Positions 1 through 12,538 of a DNA stretch of 64,000 nt are shown here, piece by piece. The position numbers and the translations under genes are program-made. Position 1 is the stretch's first letter; the number at the start of each line of letters is the position of its first letter. Source of the DNA: Litomosoides sigmodontis (Eukaryota > Nematoda > Chromadorea > Rhabditida > Onchocercidae); NCBI GenBank assembly GCA_963070105.1, contig OY718806.1, forward strand, positions 3,444,865 through 3,508,864, read 5' to 3'. The notes under the pieces were generated by a model, which was not told the DNA's origin, searched no databases, and saw only the letters and a list, made by a program, of their open reading frames with translations.

Positions 1-1239
1 GCTTGCATTTAAGTGGAATATACTAACCCAAGCACCCGTTCTTATGTCAATTTTCACGTTACCTTATTTCACCCACTAATCAAGACGCCGGTGGAATGCA
101 TTTAGATATGAAAATGACGACGTGTTTAAACAGAACTTCAAGATTATGCACAGTCATCTTTCAAGAATCACCATGTAAATCACTGAAAACAAATTTCGAT
201 TACACAAACATCTCACTTTTTGGTTAAACATTTCGCGGAAATTCGAATGAAAACCATAGAAACAACGCATGATATGCGTTTACAAATTCATTAAAAAAAT
301 TGGAGCAAAAATATATATATATATATATCAAGAATAAGAAAACTTGACAAATTAATAAAACGAAGCTGACACAACTCATGATGAGGTAAACAAAAGGTAT
401 ACCTTCCTGGCACCATTACAATAATGATGCCTTTACCTTGTCTGCTGAGCAAAAAAGGAAAAAATTACATTCCTTTATGAAATGGAAATAAATGCAGCAG
501 CGACATTGCTGACATTGGTAATATCCTAATTAATACTTTTTTTTTTATAATTTTTGAATGCCCAGAAACTTGAAAGCATCCTGAAGTGCAGTTACTTTGC
601 TCATTCAGTGGATTTCAAATTTAGAAGTCAAATGCTAGTTCAGCAAACTCGCAGCCTAGCATCTCATGTATCACAAGAATGATGAAACTCTCAATCAAAA
701 TGGCTGAAAATTTTAACAAAACTGTAGACAGCACACACGTCATAAAACACTTTTTAGACAAGCCCATCAATCGTTTTAAAGACAATACAAAATCAACTTT
801 ATCCAAAAGAAATGTGAAATGTTTCCAAAAAATCCTATGGAGATACACAAGATTCGAGATACATACCAGAAAAATTCCTTATTTATGCACATAGCACACA
901 TATTATATTATGTTACTCGCTGTACGCACAAGAAAAAAAACATTAATTTAGGGAGAGGAATAATAAAAGTCTCAAGTGAAGATAATTGGGGATCTGTATA
1001 GGGAACACTTTGTATAACCTGATACGAACCACATTTCCCACATATGTTTTACCTTCTTTTCATCATTATACTATGCCTGCTGTTCTGAAATAGTAAAAAT
1101 AAGTGACGTAAGTGACTGCATTACACATGAAAACACGATGCGAAATCTAATTCTGTGTTAGGATTAGTTCTCATATATGTACTTTAGAGCAAAACACATT
1201 TTTTCCCAACGCAAACTCAGGGAAGTTCCTTCTCCCATA
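1..1239. other. Region downstream of ldb-1 with no supported gene
   Basis: AT-rich DNA with a short TA run at about 310-328. Short open frames on both strands (for example 621-894) have no recognisable protein features or flanking splice pattern. I see no gene here. Confidence 0.5.
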
Positions 1240-1245
1240 TTTATT
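1240..1245 (-). other. Poly(A) signal candidate for ldb-1
   Basis: TTTATT on the plus strand is AATAAA on the transcribed strand. It lies about 130 nt past the ldb-1 stop codon, and no closer canonical signal was noticed. Confidence 0.5.
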
Positions 1246-1376
1246 TCATTTAATAAAACTGCAGCAACCACTATTTTCTGATAGTATCAATTTAGTTCCT
1301 ACAGTTAATATGTGTTTGAAACTACTCCATATACTGATTTAGAAAGAAACGTACTTACCAGAGGCATAGATTAGCC

Positions 1377-4300
1377 TCATGTTTGTTGAGGATCACAAGC
1401 AGTAATTGGAGTGCTAACCCCAAGAGGTGTGCCACATGCTGCTGGTGGAGCAGCAGATGAGGGAGCTTGGCTTCCTGTATTTACACCCCATCCACCTATC
1501 GATGTTAATTCAAAATCTGGCATGTAGGCTGAAACAAAGTATTCATATAAATTTTAGGTAGCTCATTATTTATATATGCATATGCTTCACATAAATAAGA
1601 CCATGCATGACAAATTTCATCAAATTTACACCAAGCTGCCAAAAAGACAAACTTTGAGGAGGTGGAGGTCCTGCAATTGCCGACATTGTAGTGGACATCT
1701 GATGGTTCATACTAGGTAATGAGTTCTGCATAGCACTGGGATCGAATTGTGTATTTTCTACTCTAGAAATAGTTCTCTCGTCCTCTTCACCATATTCACC
1801 ACCCATCATTGAAGGTTCGCCCACTACCATAACATCCTGATACTGGAGTGGAAACTGTAACAACTAGAATTGAAACACTTGTTTAAAAAAAAATTAGCAA
1901 TAGTCGAAGTACGGACAAACATTCCATCAAAACCTCACGGTAGATAAAAACGGCAATAACTAAAACTTAATAAATTTAACAACAGAGAAAAAAAACTAAC
2001 ATGTGAATTCATTGAAAAATTGGCAGCATTTGTAGATGGAGGTGAGTTGTTTTTCTTTTTAGCATTCGACGTTGCACTCGCACCCGTGGCAGTCTTCCTT
2101 GTGCGTTTTCGAGGTTTCTTGGAAGTCGGCTCCTCCACTGGTGTCGGTGGCAACACATGGGACGGATTCATACCACCTTTATTGACAAATGAGTTAACGA
2201 CCAGATAACAGAACAAAGTAACGGAAATTAAACATTATGGATTATAATAAAGTTTTAAGCTACCCATTGCGTTCATTGCCATTTGTTGTTGCTGCTGATG
2301 CTGTTGATATTGCTGCATTTTTGCGTGAGTTTGGAACAACGTTTGCTTTAAAGACTCCCTTGGTGGAATCTGTAGTTAACGAAACTCCATTTATGTAATC
2401 CAGACAAAAAGAATTTATGACATAAATGAAAGCATAAAATCTGTTTTCTTAAAATACCAATAAAACAAGCAATTTTCCTGAGACCTGATAAAACAGCTTA
2501 CATTGTGCGATTTACTTTGACTCATAAGTACTTGCATTGGTTCCAGGATGACACACAACTTCAAATAATTTAGTGTTATTTGGGTCATGCCTGTTCGTGT
2601 TATGTTCATTTTCAATTTCTCTTGTGTTTCGCTATCTTGCAACTGCAATCACATTATACAAGCTTAGTTCATACCGAAAATATTGCGCAAATTCAACAAC
2701 ACATAAACAATATTTTTAACAATTCAGTGCAAATATAAACTAACCTAGTTATTAAAAATTGACCAAATATGAGAAAAAATTCCGTCATTCCAAAAAAGTA
2801 CATGATTACAGTTATAAGAATTGCAAGCAATATAACATTTTTATATAAACTAATATAGTCATTAAAAAATAAGTCTTAACTATAGCTGATTTACCACGTT
2901 ATTCCAAGCGTAGACTTACGATTCTTACACATTTAATGAAATACAAGCCAAAGGGAGAGAACAACTTGTAAAACATGACATACCATGTTAACATCTCTCA
3001 GGACAAATTCTTGACAATGCCTTAACTCGATGTTCCACTGTCGAATCCTGTAGCCATATGTGTCATCAAACGCGAATTCGCACATCAATTTACAATCAGT
3101 ATGGACCTAAAATTTGCGAAACGTACATAAAGCACTAACATTAAAAAACACTGCAGAATTATTCAATTAGATTGTAAGCGAATTAGTTGATAGTGCCAAA
3201 CAATTATGCAATTTTTTCATGCTTTCACACAGTTGTCGTAATCGGGTTGTAAGATATATTTCCCTTTCATTTTAGAAAGTAGTAAAAGCATCAAACTACT
3301 TAAGAAAGAAAAGAGATACTAACTTCAGACAATATAGGTTTTTCATGCTTTGATACAAGAAGTACGTTGTCACAGTCAAGCACAATTGTCCACGGCCCAC
3401 CTGCCTGCTCACGAGAAGGCGTTCGGATTACATAAAACATCTCTTTCACTCCGCTTTCAAATATTGACCGAAAATATCTCGGTATCAATAACCGTCCAAT
3501 GGCTGGAATTAAAAAGAATCGAATTCACAAAACTGAATGCCATTGGTTTTGCGTGTCAATAAATCCCAAAGCAACAAGAATAAGACAACATACTATATCG
3601 ATGATGATGACCAGGTGCTTGGTCATCAAATAACAAAAAGCTCATTTTGGCATCGTCATCAAAGAATTCATGTGCAAATGCATCCCACCACTGCGCATGG
3701 TCCTTTTCCTGAATCTGAAAATCGAATATTAATCTGCATGCAACACTTTCTCAAGATACATACATGGAAGCGCAACTAGAATGCGTTTCTTACAGAAGAG
3801 GTAAAGTAAAACAAATTTTGACAATATACTTAGCATAACCGTACCCACCAATAAAAAATGGAAATCAAAAGCTATAAGAAAAGCACTTACTCCGCTATTA
3901 CTGAAGATGAATAATCTTCGATTCATTTCATGTAACCTGAATTCTAACTGCGAGGGAGGAGGACCTTGCTGATGGTTCGGCATACCCATAGGGGCAACAT
4001 GTCTATACCTGAAAAAAGCAACATAAGAGCTTAATTTTGCGAGAGATCAAGGTGTTCACGTTACTCTGAAGAACACATTTTTGACAGCAGAGTGTCGATG
4101 ACGTTTCCTCATGGACTTAGTTTCACCCTACTGCTTTGGAAAGGAGACCTTGAGCAGAACACTTCCAAAAAAGGATGAATTAGAACCTCATGATCATATG
4201 ATTATGTTGTTGTAGATGAGACGGTTGCCCAACAAAAGGACTTTGTGGTGGTTCGGGTTCAATAAATTGATGTGGTGGTGGTGCCTGTTGCGTCGGACCA

Positions 4301-7300
4301 GGCGGTGGACCAAGTGGTGATGGCTGATAGCCCGGTGGTACCGCTTGATAATATTCTGGCGGTGGTGGAGGTGGCGGTGGTGCCCCCATCGAGCCAGTTG
4401 GTGGTGTGTAAACATGATGACTAGACATTGGTCCACTATCATCGTGTATTGGGATCATCCCATTATGATTATGCATCATTGGTACAGTTTGCATTGCTGA
4501 CGGCGCTCGGCCACTATCGTACATTCCTTGAACCATTTCCAATTTAGGTTCCAAACCACCAACATCTTTCTTCGAACGTCTAGCGCGCGGTCTTGCCGTA
4601 CCGACAGCTGCGCTTGTTGTACCGTTTTCATTGGCTTTTCGTCGTGGCATCGGCCCGCTTCTCAAGCTAAATGCTTTGTTGCTGAAGTCTTGACCTGCAG
4701 TGTACTCTCCTCACCGTATACTCATTTCCACATACACTGTTCGAAGCAACTGATCACCAAACATGAGAAACCAAGATTCAGGAAGGAGCACCAAACATGC
4801 TGCATCAACCTTCAGAAGCCAAACTCCAGCACTGGAATCGATCCCAATAAATGAAGCCTCAATAATTATACACCTTTTTCTTTCTGAAAATGAATCAGTG
4901 TCGTCCGCTTTAGTCGCGCAGAAGATTCATTACTACGCTGCACTTAAAATATTCAAACTACTGATTCGAGAAGATGGCACGTCGCCAAAAAAGGAAAGCA
5001 ACACGAATAACATTGTAAGTATTATCGGTATTAGAAAACGAATGTCACTGAATACCAGAAAGGGTCAAATAACTAAACAATGGTTCAGAACGGATGAGGA
5101 ATTCTTCGGTAAAGCACTAAATGATGAAATACCACTTCTAAGTTTTTGTTGTAAAAAAATTTTCGTAAACAATTGCTTGACAAATAACTGTAATAAAATT
5201 GCCAGTATTACGCGATTTCAAAAACCGTGTATAAAAAAGGTGGTAAAACAATAGTAGGAGGATTATCAACATTTATAAGTTCCACGCAACATCTTTGCTC
5301 CCTTTACGTTGTCGTAACACACGATCAGTGAATTTCAAGAAGAAATCTTCTGAGAAACCAGAGCAAATGAATGAATTGAGAATTCTTTCCATCTGGACAG
5401 TTAATTATTGGACGAAAAACAATGCGTAGCTACAACGAAGGGTTAACGAACAAACGATAGAGTGGTACAGGAGCAAGTCGGGTAGCAAAGCTCACGGATC
5501 GCAAAAGCTCGAACAACAGCAACCGCAAACTGCGATGAGAAAGTGCGCGATAGAAACGATGACCCATATTTGGTGTCAAGCTACTTCGTCTTCAATGCTG
5601 TGTGGGAAATTTCGAGCGTGCAAACAGGACAGTAACAGCCAGTCACGTGCCTTTCATTGTGGTTAACCCGAGACAGCGTGCTTCATTACTTCACCAAATT
5701 TAACTGAACCAACCAATCTAATAAAGTCGTTCTACCCAATTCTTATTCAATAAAATATTACTATCCACTTTCATTTTTGCAGTGCAGCCGAAAAGCGATG
5801 AGTGTAAGGAAAGCAGACAGAAGGAAAATATCTCGATATACAGTATCCCAAACCATTTCCATTTGCTCACGAAAGCGAAGTAAAATACGACAAAATCAAG
5901 CACATTTCAGGATTCTGTGGACAGTAATTCACGTATGGACCAAGAAATTCGAAATGCTCTTTCGAATTACATACCTCAACCCAAACCAGTTTTCAAACCG
6001 AAGAATTAAAAATCTAAATCTGAACAGCAAGAACGTAAAACACACGAAAGGGAAATAAATGTTTGGAGGAGCAAATATGATAAGCATTGAAGGACAGAGG
6101 GGGGTGGGACTGGTGTATGCGACCCGTTTTCGAATAAAAAAGGGATAAGGATTCGACCCGAAGCTTGCAGCTAATCAGCATTATCGCATAATCAATAAAT
6201 GTGTGCAGCTGCGAATAGTCAGCATGGGGGGGGAGGAGAAATGGGTGAAAAGGAAGGAGATGAGGAGACAACACAGCTATCCGAGCTAGCTACAACACCT
6301 CATCACAAACCAAACCTCGCTACATCAACTTCCACACCAAATTCAACAAACCACATCCTAACTTCGCCTACTACCATTCATCCCAGTGCATCACTGCCAT
6401 GTCCGAAATATAAGTATATAAAATATATGTAAATAAATACTACGAAGGTTACATCCTTTCCATCAAGTATCCGACAACAATACCGAAGCAACCACAGGTA
6501 CTACTACGTACAGTGATGAGTGATGGGTGATGGAAGTCTTGTCTGCCATTCCATGACAAGGACCGGGCAATGCGAGACTGAGAGGGGAACTGCTCCTCTT
6601 CAGTGGAAGAAAACTGATAAAGTAGGATCAGTTTTCCTGATGTCAATAAATGGAAGAGGTGTGTGATGCGGACAGCACGGGGACAGCTGTGACTCCTGAA
6701 GGGAATCGGACAATTCATCCCCACGAGTAAATCTAATGCACCTTACTTCACCTCACAATTCCTTATAACTGTTCCGGGAACGATGCATGTATTTCGATTT
6801 TGAAGGTGCTTAAAATATTATATGCTTTATTGCCCAAAATTAAAAAAAAAACACACACACAAGTATAAGCAATGCCTATATTCAACAATGACACAAATGA
6901 ATTTGCACTGGCCAACAACAACTAATTCAGAAGTCACGAATTTCGCATCCGAAGGTTAACAGTGGTTGAAAATTGGAAAGCGTTACAGATAACGCTTAAA
7001 ACTATGCTCGACAAACGAAACTCCAGAACCATAATTATACTACCAACTGAACTAAAAATCATCAGCGAGAAATTCTTAGAAATATGTCATTACGCTCTTG
7101 GTGCATTTAACGACACATTTTTTGTTTCGAAGGAATGCGAAAACATCAGCCTAAATATGTAAGGAGGTTGCTGCACTTGCATGACACAAATGTAATCTAG
7201 CATTAAAAAAAGATTACGAAGCAGGACCTAGTGCTCATATATGCTCATGTTAAACGTTGAAATTTCAGTATCAATTTCAGTTCATTCAAAGTTCATGGAA

Positions 7301-10300
7301 AAGGTATGATATCTGGATAACTCCGTGACTTACTTTATAACAGAAAATTATTTACATAGTTTTGCATGGAATATGTACCGTTTGCAAAAGACGACGTTTA
7401 TTGGAAGCAGGTATTAAATGGAAAAATTTGATAGTAGTTGGCACTTTTCTTTCCACTATTGTTAGTATGGGAAAATGCGTCACTCTAAATTGCCGAATTT
7501 TTCCAATACCATTTCCAACGTTGTCAAATGCTCTTAGATCTAAATACCGGATGAAATTCATTATCTACGTGATTTGTTGTAGTAAGAACAGAGATCACAT
7601 GGTGTGATGACATCAACTAAAATACTAAAAACATATTCTCATTTGGCGTTACAGTTCGACTGAAACTTCTAAGATGGGAGGATGGAGTTACTTGACAATG
7701 TTAAATGAAACTGTAACATGGCACAGTAGTCGCCACAATGATCTATCATCACCTGGCTACTTAAAATCAAAAGAATGTAACGACCAAAACACCTCGAAAA
7801 GAACACTTCGAAAAACAATGACTATTTGTAAAAGTGTTACACCGTGAATACGAACAGCCTGTGCAAAAAACCGGTCAATGAAACACCCACACACACATAC
7901 ATGGACATACATGCACAGACATATGTATAAATGCACACAGACATAACGGATATGTCGGCCAGCATATGTATACGGAGGGACAAACATGAAAGAGTGAGCC
8001 TAACAGTAGCAGTGTTGTACCAATTGAAACAGTTTTTAAAACGATAAAGCCGAGAAAGGTAGCGATGATAATATGATATATATATATATATTAGTTTCGT
8101 TCACCGCAGAAACTAGTACGGGGTAGACTAGTAGAGAAGTACAGAAATTAGTACGAACTGCTCAAGAACCATTCCTTCCATCTAGTTGCATGGTGCACTG
8201 CTCCGTCCATCTACTCATCCCATCCTGCTAACCACTGCTTACTGGTCATTTTCAAGAGAGAATTGCCAGATAAGGTCAAGATATTTGCCACGGACATGCA
8301 TAACTGAGGGACACTTCATATTAGCCATAACAGTAACAGGTTAAACAGTGGTTGAAAATTGGAAATCAGAAGGTTTCGGGATGAGCAACAGCGCTTTACT
8401 GGTGCATACGCAGATGTCTACAGGTAATATGTAGGTTATGCGCACACGCCATAGGAGAAACGGGGTTATGAGGGAGTAGGAAAAGGGAGAAGAGAGACGG
8501 GAGGAGAGACAGGGAGAGAGAGCACGTCTTTCCGAAGAGCACTACATGTCTTGCATGATTGTAGCGATACCATTGAAGACATTTGTGGGAAACCGGAATA
8601 ACAGGCACGAAACCACACTTACTGCTTCCTGACTGCAGAAGTGCTGCAAAAGTATAGAGCCGCAGCTGTTACAGTTCGGCAATGTCGCGAAGCTCGTAAT
8701 CTTTTGTGGGCAGCCCACCGTTGCCAGCAGACCCCTGTTGGATTAGGACAGTGAGCAGAAGACGATGACGAGAGGAGTGCGATGGCGGAAGTTATGGCGA
8801 TAGAGTGACACCACTACCTTTGCCATCACGGACGACCAACAGTCACTCCTCGGGACCACCACTTCTACACAGCATCAGATCACCTTGACTATTCTCACTT
8901 CTCTCTAGAATACTCGCAATTTCAGAATCATAGGTATCAGTCTGCCGCACCATGCTGGCGGACAAAGCATTTCTACTTACACTTTCAAACTGCCAGTCTT
9001 TTCTATCCTTCATTATAGAAAGCACTACATGAATGAAATCTGGATGCTAGATTATTTTCGTGAGCAATCTGGAATCTACCTCTACGAAGTTCATTCTTCG
9101 CGACTTTAATTTTCAAAAACAGAAAAAACATTTGGAAGCAGCAATCTACTAATGCGATCATGCAGTGATGGAGAATTTCTCACTCTTGTTAACCTATCTC
9201 GAAAAAGACCTTGAACTAGCTTAACTCATCCCTAAAATGTATGCAGATTCTCAGTAATGTTTTTCTGTATTCCTTCGATTTAAACTTTGTTCGAGGCAAA
9301 TGCGACAGAGATAAAGAATGGAAAATAAAAATTAGAATTATGTTCACGACAGAATAAGAATGCACCGATTTTTAGGTTAAAAAATGTTTGTATTTAAAGC
9401 TTGAATTGCTAGGTTTAACGCAAGGCTCTTGAAAACCATAGTTGCAGCAGACGCGAAACATTCCGAAAAATTTTTAAATTTAATTTGGAGGAAACCACTC
9501 GAAAACTCCAAGATCGTCTAGAGCTAGCAACAACAATAAAATGAAAGGAGTTATGTGAATGTTTGATATAATTTCAATCATTGATAAAAATCAGCTCGTA
9601 AAGAAAAATGACATAGTCACCGCAACCGGTAACTTCTGTTGCATGACGCCAACCTTCTGCAAGATTGACATATAGCACATGATTCTACTAAAGCTTAGCC
9701 TGCTGATTCATCAAGTGCTTACTTCAAGCTTACAGATAGCATTTAAGCATGTCGTCTCCCTCCACATCATTTTCCACTAATATTTTTATAACACAGAGAA
9801 TAAACAGATATGCGGGAAAGCATGAAATGTAGGATGACAATGAAACACGAGGTGGAAAGACATGCATACATGTTATGGCGTTCACTAACATCTACGAGAA
9901 GAATAAGCTACTTCAATAAGCCACATCGTTAAAGATGAATGAACGTAGGGAGTATTAAATGAATTGACGGGTGAATAGAACTAGTAACGGGATAAGTAAG
10001 TGAGTAGGCGGATAAGCGAGTTAGTAGTAGGCGGGTGGGTGGATCACTTACGGCGATGATTTACGTTTTGTGCGACACTTGGAATGTTGCCTGCAAGGGT
10101 CGACGTATGGATTGGCATATGATAGGAATAGATGTGCGTCTAGCTTCGCCACTGTTGTGTAATGTGCAGGCGAACATCGGGTGGGCTCGTCGAGATGCGA
10201 ACGAAAAGGGGGTGTTAGTTGAGGGGGAGGATATGAGCGTTGGTGTAGGAGACAGAGGGGGAGGGAGGGGGGGGGAATAGCGTGAGTTGGACAATGACCA

Positions 10301-10514
10301 ATGCAATGCAAGTAGGTGAGGGAGAGAAGTAAAAGGAGGAGTGGGGGTTTTACCTTATGAGCAACTTCCAACGTGTGTCACTCTGTCGCTATTCGAGCTT
10401 GACACAAGCAAAGCTAGACGAGACAATGCTCTAGCACACACACTCACGCACACACACACTTACGCACGCACGCACACACACACTCACGCACGCACACACA
10501 CACACACACACACA

Positions 10515-10586
<72 letters not shown>

Positions 10587-12538
10587 CACACAAACACATT
10601 CGTTCACATTCACACACACTCATGCACACACACACTCACACACACCACACATATATATATATACTCTTAAATATATGCAATGCGGAGGGTAAATATATGC
10701 GTGCACATTCGAGAAGCAAGGTTGGAATGAAAGATGAAAGATGGCTACGACTAGCTCTCGAAACGCCTCGAGAGGAAGTGGACAGCTTGGTCATCCTGTG
10801 AGGTCAATAAGAGACGGTCAGCTACCAGTTGAAACCTTTACCACTTTCTCCCATTGTTTACGGCTTATTCAATTAACTACACATTATAGATCACATCATT
10901 CGTGGTGGTGTAGGAAGTGAGCTGTTCAATGACACGCAGATATGGAACCGTAACAGTAGGATGAGTACATCAACTGCCCACCTTGACCTTTTGACCTCTA
11001 CACCCTCTCACGACATCATTCTCCGTCTACATTTATCTGCTTAATGTTCTTAATACCATCAAAGACAGCAGCACTATAAATGATAACTGAACAAAAAATT
11101 ATGAATCCTCAAACTTCAGGACCGGTTAACCAGAAAACCTCGATTCAAGCTCGCTGGTAGAAAGATATAAATGCAAGCACTCATTATACTGCTAGACATA
11201 AGTACGTGTCCACCTAATATACAGTCCCTGCATTCCCTGCACAACTAGCTGTTCCCATATCCGTTCTTGATACCATAGAGGATGACTCACTTTCTTGACT
11301 CCGTTCAAATTTTGGAAGGCCTCATTTGTTACACCAATCAAGTTAGGCTGTGCTCCGTGGATGACTGCTGTATGACAGGTTAAAACGAAGAGCGGTGTTG
11401 ATAAATAAAATTCCAAGCTGTGTGTTTCTACGAGGTCAAAAAGGTAAAACCAGTTTGAAGAAGGGAGAAGTCGAGACTACTATAGACAATGGTAGGGATT
11501 CGCTGACTGTGGCGACAGCACCATCGCAAACATTTGATGAACGGGTGTGCACGCTCAAAGCATACATACCGGACGGGCAATTAAATGCATATTCCTGTCC
11601 TTCTTGAACATGCCCCGGGGCATCATGACATCAAATTTTGAAATCTAAGAAATCCAATTAGACTCGCACCAGTAAATCGTCAAAATAGAGTATCACAAAC
11701 ATTTACTGCTAATTATATTGCGTAATTAACTACCTTCTTACTGAAATTTATCCGTACTGCAGTTATATTCTCAGTTATCGCATAAATAACCGCGTTTTCT
11801 GCACATTTTCTGGATATCCACTGCTAACATGTATTATGATTTCAGGATGATGAAAGATATTTCATGCTGAAAATTTCTTCAAAGAAGATTCAATTTCCAG
11901 TTGGCCGTTGAAGAGACGTGTATTTTAACTCATCAAACTTACGCCACTGATATTTTACGAACTCTTACTGTTACGTAGCAAGATTCAGAGAGGCACATCT
12001 CTTAACACTTCTTTCAATGCTGTACGCTTCAATGTTGTACCTCGGTCCCTCTCCACCCTCCAGAAAAAATTCCGCGGTGTCGTCATTTATAGAAATCACG
12101 GAAGTGATGGAAAGAAACATATGGAATAACTGTGAAATTATGAATAGTCGTCATTCGAATACCAACACAAATAGTAAACACAATCATCAACACAAATAGT
12201 GTAGTACACCTAATCATTTCTGGTCCATACAAAATTTCAGGATCGGGCACAAATTCAAAGCATAAAATGTGTACGAAATTGGAGTTTCACATATTGCACA
12301 TGTATTCATTCTTTTCTTCCCTTTGATATCTACCATAATTACTTGTGCGAAGTACTTCATGTAGCATACAAAACATCAGGTATCATACAGTATAATAAGG
12401 AAGCTTACCCATCTGACATGTGCGATGGCAAACCCATTTGTATGGCATGATTCACAAATTGTCCTCGGAATGGCATCCCGCTTGAAGCATTAGAGAGGTG
12501 TCCACCATTTAGTCCAAGTGGTGCCATTGGATAATGAT
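1377..12538 (-). CDS. ldb-1: LIM-domain-binding protein (LDB/CLIM/NLI family)
   Basis: This is a nuclear adaptor that dimerises and bridges LIM-homeodomain and LIM-only factors. Coding exons, 5' to 3' on the minus strand: 12538-12409, 4666-4187, 4008-3891, 3714-3594, 3502-3324, 3106-2984, 2642-2502, 2369-2264, 2176-2001, 1854-1632, 1528-1377 (stop TGA). All junctions keep frame. From the ATG at 12527 the protein is 645 residues. Residues about 215-430 match the LDB dimerisation domain (WWDAFAHEFFDDDA, LIPRYFRSIFE, NYLKLCVILEPMQ). A basic nuclear signal, KKPRKRTRK, lies near 480. The LIM-interaction segment, DVMVVGEPSMMGGEYGEEDE, lies near 530. A Pro/His-rich N-terminal extension of about 200 residues precedes the domain. 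The first listed exon opens mid-codon, so a further upstream exon is possible. Both it and the 4666 exon follow good acceptors, and the latter offers an alternative start at 4650. The family is certain; the exact 5' end is not. Confidence 0.93.
10257..10275 (+). other. G-quadruplex-type run
   Basis: Guanine tracts of 5, 3 and 9, separated by single adenines, inside a wider G-rich stretch (10200-10345). This can supply four G-triplets with very short loops. The G-rich strand is the template strand for ldb-1, whose intron this is. Confidence 0.6.
10436..10640. repeat. CA dinucleotide microsatellite
   Basis: About 200 nt of nearly continuous CA repeats with scattered CT and CG interruptions, followed by a short TA run at about 10650-10662. 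Open frames across it on both strands encode only His/Thr or Cys/Val repeats and are artefacts. Confidence 0.97.

Larger units (their letters stand above)
4667..12408 (-). other. Large ldb-1 intron (7.7 kb)
   Basis: This interval separates two phase-compatible ldb-1 exons: the upstream one ends with two codon bases and the downstream one supplies the third. It holds purine-rich tracts (about 8461-8522), a G-rich segment (10200-10345), the CA microsatellite (10436-10640), and a 26/27-nt direct repeat at 6954-6979 and 8339-8365. Several open frames of 60-160 codons lie here; none has recognisable domains and most are low complexity. If transcripts also start at the 4666 exon, this interval would contain an internal promoter. 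Confidence 0.6.

Noticed and set aside
4763..5254. Plus-strand open frame of 163 codons upstream of an ldb-1 exon
   Set aside because: Composition follows the local AT bias and there is no recognisable domain; it lies antisense within the ldb-1 intron.
10341..10670. Open frames across the CA array on both strands
   Set aside because: They encode only His/Thr or Cys/Val repeats and exist because CA repeats have no stop codons.
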